The notes below the pieces were generated by a model. That model searched no databases and had not been told where the DNA came from. It saw nothing but the letters and a program-made list of their open reading frames with translations. Below, in pieces: positions 5,520 through 7,536 of a stretch of DNA of 7,536 bases. This DNA is from JAFAZI01 sp035501255 (lineage in GTDB: Bacteria; Actinomycetota; Actinomycetes; JAFAQI01). The position numbers were made by a program, and so were the translations under genes. Where the stretch lies: the NCBI GenBank assembly GCA_035501255.1, contig DATJWM010000053.1, positions 1 to 7,536 of the forward strand. The letters run 5' to 3'. Positions within the stretch are counted from its first letter, which is position 1. Each line of letters begins with the position of its first letter.

Positions 5520-6620
5520 ATGAGAAGTGTGACGCGTAATCGGGAGCCAATCCACCTCGGTTTGGATGTTCATAAGGACTCGATCACTGTCGGTGTGCTC
5601 GAGCCTGATGCTCAAGCGGCGGTGATGACGCGACTGAGTTCTGATGACGACGCGGTCCGTCGGCTGGTCGGCAAGTTCGCGGACAAGAAGCGGTTGAAGG
5701 TTTGTTACGAGGCTGGACCGACCGGGTTCACGTTGGCGCGCACGCTGCGGGGGTGGGGGGTGGACTGCGAGGTGATTGCACCGTCACGGATCCCGAAGCA
5801 GTCCGGGGACCGGGTGAAGACCGATAAGCGCGACGCCGCGACCTTGGCGGTGCTGCATCGCGCCGGGTTGCTCACACCGATCCGGGTCCCGACCGAGGGC
5901 GAGGAGGCGTTGCGGGATCTGTGTCGGGCCCGCCAAGACACCTACGACGATCTCAAGCGGGTGCGCCGACGGTTGTTGGCGTTCCTGCTCCGTCACGGGC
6001 AGGTGTATCGGGCCAGCTCGACCTGGACCCGGGAGCACCAGCAGTGGCTGAACCAGGTGCAGGTCACCGAGCCCGCTGCCCGCGCCGCGTTCGAGCACTA
6101 CCTGGCGGTGGAGCGGCTCCGTGAGACCGAGCTCGACGCGATGACCCGCGAGCTGCTCGGCTGGGTCGACCGGGAACCGTTCACCACCCCGGTGCACCGC
6201 CTCGCCGCCTACCGGGGGGTCGGCTATATCTCTGCGCTCGGGATCACCGCGGAGATCGGTGAGTGGACCCGGTTCGCTCGCGCCACCGGGTTCATGGCCT
6301 TCACCGGCCTGGTTCCTTCCGAGTATTCCTCCGGGGAGCGCCGACACCAAGGTCAGATCACCAAGGCTGGCAACGTCTACGTCCGCACCCACCTGGTCGA
6401 GTCCGCGTGGCAGTACCGGCACCATCCCGCGATCGGCGCGGAGCTGCGCCGTCGGCACGCCCATGTCGGACCGGACACCGTCGCCCGGTCATGGAAAGCC
6501 CAACAACGCCTCTGTGGCCGGTACCGGCGGATGACCGCCCGGCTGGTCAACCCGAACGTCACCGTCACCGCGATCGCCCGTGAACTCGGCGGGTTCCTGT
6601 GGGCGGAGATGACCAGCTGA
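5520..6620 (+). CDS. IS110-family transposase (DEDD/serine recombinase)
   Basis: 366 residues from ATG 5520, which follows a good ribosome binding site. The N-terminal RuvC-like DEDD domain shows D16 in GLDVHKDS, E64 in CYEAGPTGF, and D102 and D105 in KTDKRDA. A helical linker (about 125-220) follows, then the C-terminal Transposase_20-type domain from RGVGYISALGITAEIG (232-247) to FTGLVPSEYSSGE (261-273) and ITKAGN (280-285). S271 of the YSSG motif matches the position of the nucleophilic serine in IS621-type recombinases. The length is usual for the family and all key residues are present, so it looks active. Known members move the element through a circular form guided by an element-encoded bridge RNA. 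The IS110 versus IS1111 subgroup was not settled; both flanking non-coding regions are long enough to hold the RNA. Confidence 0.95.
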   Translation: MRSVTRNREPIHLGLDVHKDSITVGVLEPDAQAAVMTRLSSDDDAVRRLVGKFADKKRLKVCYEAGPTGFTLARTLRGWGVDCEVIAPSRIPKQSGDRVKTDKRDAATLAVLHRAGLLTPIRVPTEGEEALRDLCRARQDTYDDLKRVRRRLLAFLLRHGQVYRASSTWTREHQQWLNQVQVTEPAARAAFEHYLAVERLRETELDAMTRELLGWVDREPFTTPVHRLAAYRGVGYISALGITAEIGEWTRFARATGFMAFTGLVPSEYSSGERRHQGQITKAGNVYVRTHLVESAWQYRHHPAIGAELRRRHAHVGPDTVARSWKAQQRLCGRYRRMTARLVNPNVTVTAIARELGGFLWAEMTS

Positions 6621-6633
6621 GATGACCACGACT

Positions 6634-6668
6634 CGTGCGCGACCCGTTGTCGGTGACCGTCGCGCACG
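6634..6668 (+). repeat. Perfect 10-bp inverted repeat just after the transposase gene
   Basis: CGTGCGCGAC (6634-6643) pairs fully with GTCGCGCACG (6659-6668) around a 15-base loop, 13 bases past the transposase stop codon. There is no T tract. It could stop transcription, protect the mRNA end, or form part of a structured right-end RNA. Confidence 0.6.
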
Positions 6669-6704
6669 CATGCTCTCGACGTGTCGGAGCACCGCCGTTG
6701 CAGG

Positions 6705-6766
6705 CCTGATCCCCGTCGGCACTTCGTCCACCCGCGACCACCGCGGGCGTGACGCCCGAAGTCAGG
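6705..6766 (+). repeat. Nested inverted repeats in the IS right region
   Basis: Outer arms CCTG/CAGG (6705-6708/6763-6766) and ACTTCG/CGAAGT (6721-6726/6757-6762) enclose two mutually exclusive inner hairpins: CCCGCG/CGCGGG (6731-6736/6742-6747) and CGGGCG/CGCCCG (6744-6749/6753-6758). The unpaired stretch 6709-6720 forms a one-sided internal loop. This layout resembles a guide loop between stems, but could arise by chance in GC-rich DNA. Confidence 0.4.
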
Positions 6767-6905
6767 GGCACCTTCCTGCGCATCCGCGACTTGCGGTCCC
6801 AACCCGCGAACACCAGAGTGGCGGTTCACCGACCCACGACGCTCCGGCACGTCGAGACCACCACGCCCGACCACCACCCCGCCGGATAGCAGCTGCCACC
6901 CCAAC

Positions 6906-6955
6906 GTCAAGACCGTTCGTCCTCGCGCTACGCGCTGCGGGCGCTGCGTCTTGAC
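6906..6955. repeat. Perfect 8-bp inverted repeat GTCAAGAC/GTCTTGAC
   Basis: GTCAAGAC (6906-6913) and GTCTTGAC (6948-6955) are exact complements separated by 34 bases. The spacer contains a direct repeat GCGCTGCG (two copies, starting near 6932 and 6941). It lies about 290 bases past the transposase gene and could mark a subterminal structure of the IS. Confidence 0.45.
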
Positions 6956-6988
6956 CCCGGGGCCCCGACAGCCGCTAGAAATCAACAA

Positions 6989-7011
6989 CGGCGAAGGACA
7001 AGCCTTCGCCG
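6989..7011. terminator. Perfect 9-bp hairpin, possible terminator or IS end structure
   Basis: CGGCGAAGG (6989-6997) pairs with CCTTCGCCG (7003-7011) around loop ACAAG. It is the strongest compact hairpin in the right region, but lacks a T tract. It may terminate readthrough from the insertion sequence into the next gene or lie at its right end. Confidence 0.4.
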
Positions 7012-7145
7012 CCAATCAACGAACCGCTTGACAGGCCGTTCCACACCAGTGCCGTTCGGCGTCGAACACGTGGCCGACTCTTGGCAGAGGCTGTCGCAGA
7101 TGGGCGCTACCTTCGGTACGTCTCAGCCAACGCGAAGGGTCACGA

Positions 7146-7536
7146 TTGACCAGCCCGGGTTTTAACGCCGCGCGACATCTCGGAGTTCTTGATGATGGTC
7201 TGCCCGCGCGCCCACCGCGGATGGAACCCGGTCTGTCCGTTGCGGTCGCGGTGTGGGCCGGTCGACGATTCGGTGCAGTCGTGGCGATCGAGGACTGCAT
7301 TCATGATCCGTACTGCGAAACGGATGAGCACTACCTGGCGACCCACTACACCTATCGCCGGGGAACCGACGGCTGGGAACTGCCTCTCGGGTCGGGAAGC
7401 AGCCCGTGGCCGGGTGGGCCTTTCACGAGAACACACCTCGCACCACGGGAGGTGTGGAGTGAAGGCGGTTCTTACGGCGGCTCGAACTATTGGGTCTGCC
7501 GGCTGGTCTTCGGCTTCGCCGGCCCTGACGCTCGAT
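7146..7536 (+). CDS. Hypothetical protein, 3'-truncated by the window edge
   Basis: An open frame starts at TTG 7146, has GAAGGG (7134-7139) six bases upstream as a ribosome binding site, and runs 130 codons off the right edge without a stop. The next upstream in-frame stop is at 7029 and no better start lies between; an ATG at 7221 is the alternative. The translation is protein-like: AVAVWAGRRFGAVVAIEDC (about 34-52), HYLATHYTYRRGTDGWELPL (about 62-81), a Gly/Ser/Pro-rich stretch GSGSSPWPGGPF, and SYGGSNYWVCRLVFGFAG near the edge. Aromatic and charged residues alternate as in beta-rich domains. No family is recognised and no signal peptide or membrane helix is obvious. It is divergent from the DUF1579-like gene, with the insertion sequence between them. 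Confidence 0.65.
   Translation, partial: MTSPGFNAARHLGVLDDGLPARPPRMEPGLSVAVAVWAGRRFGAVVAIEDCIHDPYCETDEHYLATHYTYRRGTDGWELPLGSGSSPWPGGPFTRTHLAPREVWSEGGSYGGSNYWVCRLVFGFAGPDAR

Larger units (their letters stand above)
5292..7011 (+). mobile_element. IS110-family insertion sequence (ends approximate)
   Basis: The element is defined by its intact IS110-type recombinase gene (5520-6620). IS110 elements generally lack conventional terminal inverted repeats and target duplications, so the ends cannot be read off. The left limit used here is just after the ribosome binding site of the DUF1579-like gene, and the right limit is the hairpin at 6989-7011; the real element may be shorter on both sides. CAATCA followed by a loosely similar stretch occurs near both limits (5329 and 7013), too weak to set boundaries. 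The flanking genes are divergent, so the element probably landed in a former intergenic region. Confidence 0.55.
6621..7145. other. Long non-coding region after the transposase, rich in inverted repeats
   Basis: No convincing gene is seen in about 525 bases; open frames here have compositionally biased, domain-free translations. The first roughly 350-390 bases probably belong to the insertion sequence and the rest to the flank and the 5' region of the gene at 7146. It holds the inverted repeats listed separately and a TTGACA hexamer (7028-7033) for which no good -10 box is found at 16-18 bases. Confidence 0.5.

Noticed and set aside
6377..7015. 212-codon minus-strand open frame downstream of and overlapping the transposase
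   Set aside because: It runs antisense through the conserved end of the transposase gene and the hairpin-rich region, and has no domain or good ribosome binding site.
7016..7436. Minus-strand open frames near the right edge
   Set aside because: They are opposite the TTG-started gene at 7146, whose translation is more protein-like and has a suitable ribosome binding site.

Overview
The window looks like a stretch of a high-GC Gram-positive chromosome, most likely Actinomycetota. The evidence is the very GC-rich codon usage with G/C-biased third positions, GTG and TTG starts, strong GGAGG-type ribosome binding sites, and a CCA-encoding tRNA-Phe of actinobacterial type. A genus cannot be assigned from the sequence alone.

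Left part (1-2284): two tightly coupled plus-strand genes. The first, entering from beyond the left edge, is an acyl-CoA dehydrogenase-fold flavoprotein. The second is a complete ATP-grasp carboxylate-amine ligase, whose AAGGAG ribosome binding site lies inside the last codons of the first gene. This pair is the 3' end of an operon and resembles genes seen in small-molecule biosynthesis. The dehydrogenase lacks the usual C-terminal catalytic glutamate segment, so its chemistry may be unusual.

Middle part (2361-4843): a tRNA-Phe(GAA) gene is followed by what looks like an accessory region. It holds a non-coding stretch with short repeats just after the tRNA, a small two-helix membrane protein on the minus strand, a cluster of GGACGC/GCGTCC half-sites, a small secreted protein of unknown function on the plus strand, and a complete tyrosine recombinase on the minus strand. 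The tRNA plus integrase combination suggests an integrated element or its remnant, but no second copy of the tRNA 3' end is visible, so the element ends are not defined.

Right part (4844-7536): a small lipocalin-like (DUF1579-like) protein on the minus strand and a TTG-started plus-strand gene leaving the right edge are divergent neighbours. Between them sits an IS110-family insertion sequence with an intact DEDD/serine recombinase. Both flanks of this recombinase gene contain several inverted repeats. These are candidates for the structured bridge RNA known in this family and for the IS ends. The most interesting leads are the possible bridge RNA, the palindromic half-site cluster at 3040-3165, and the ACAD-like/ATP-grasp pair.
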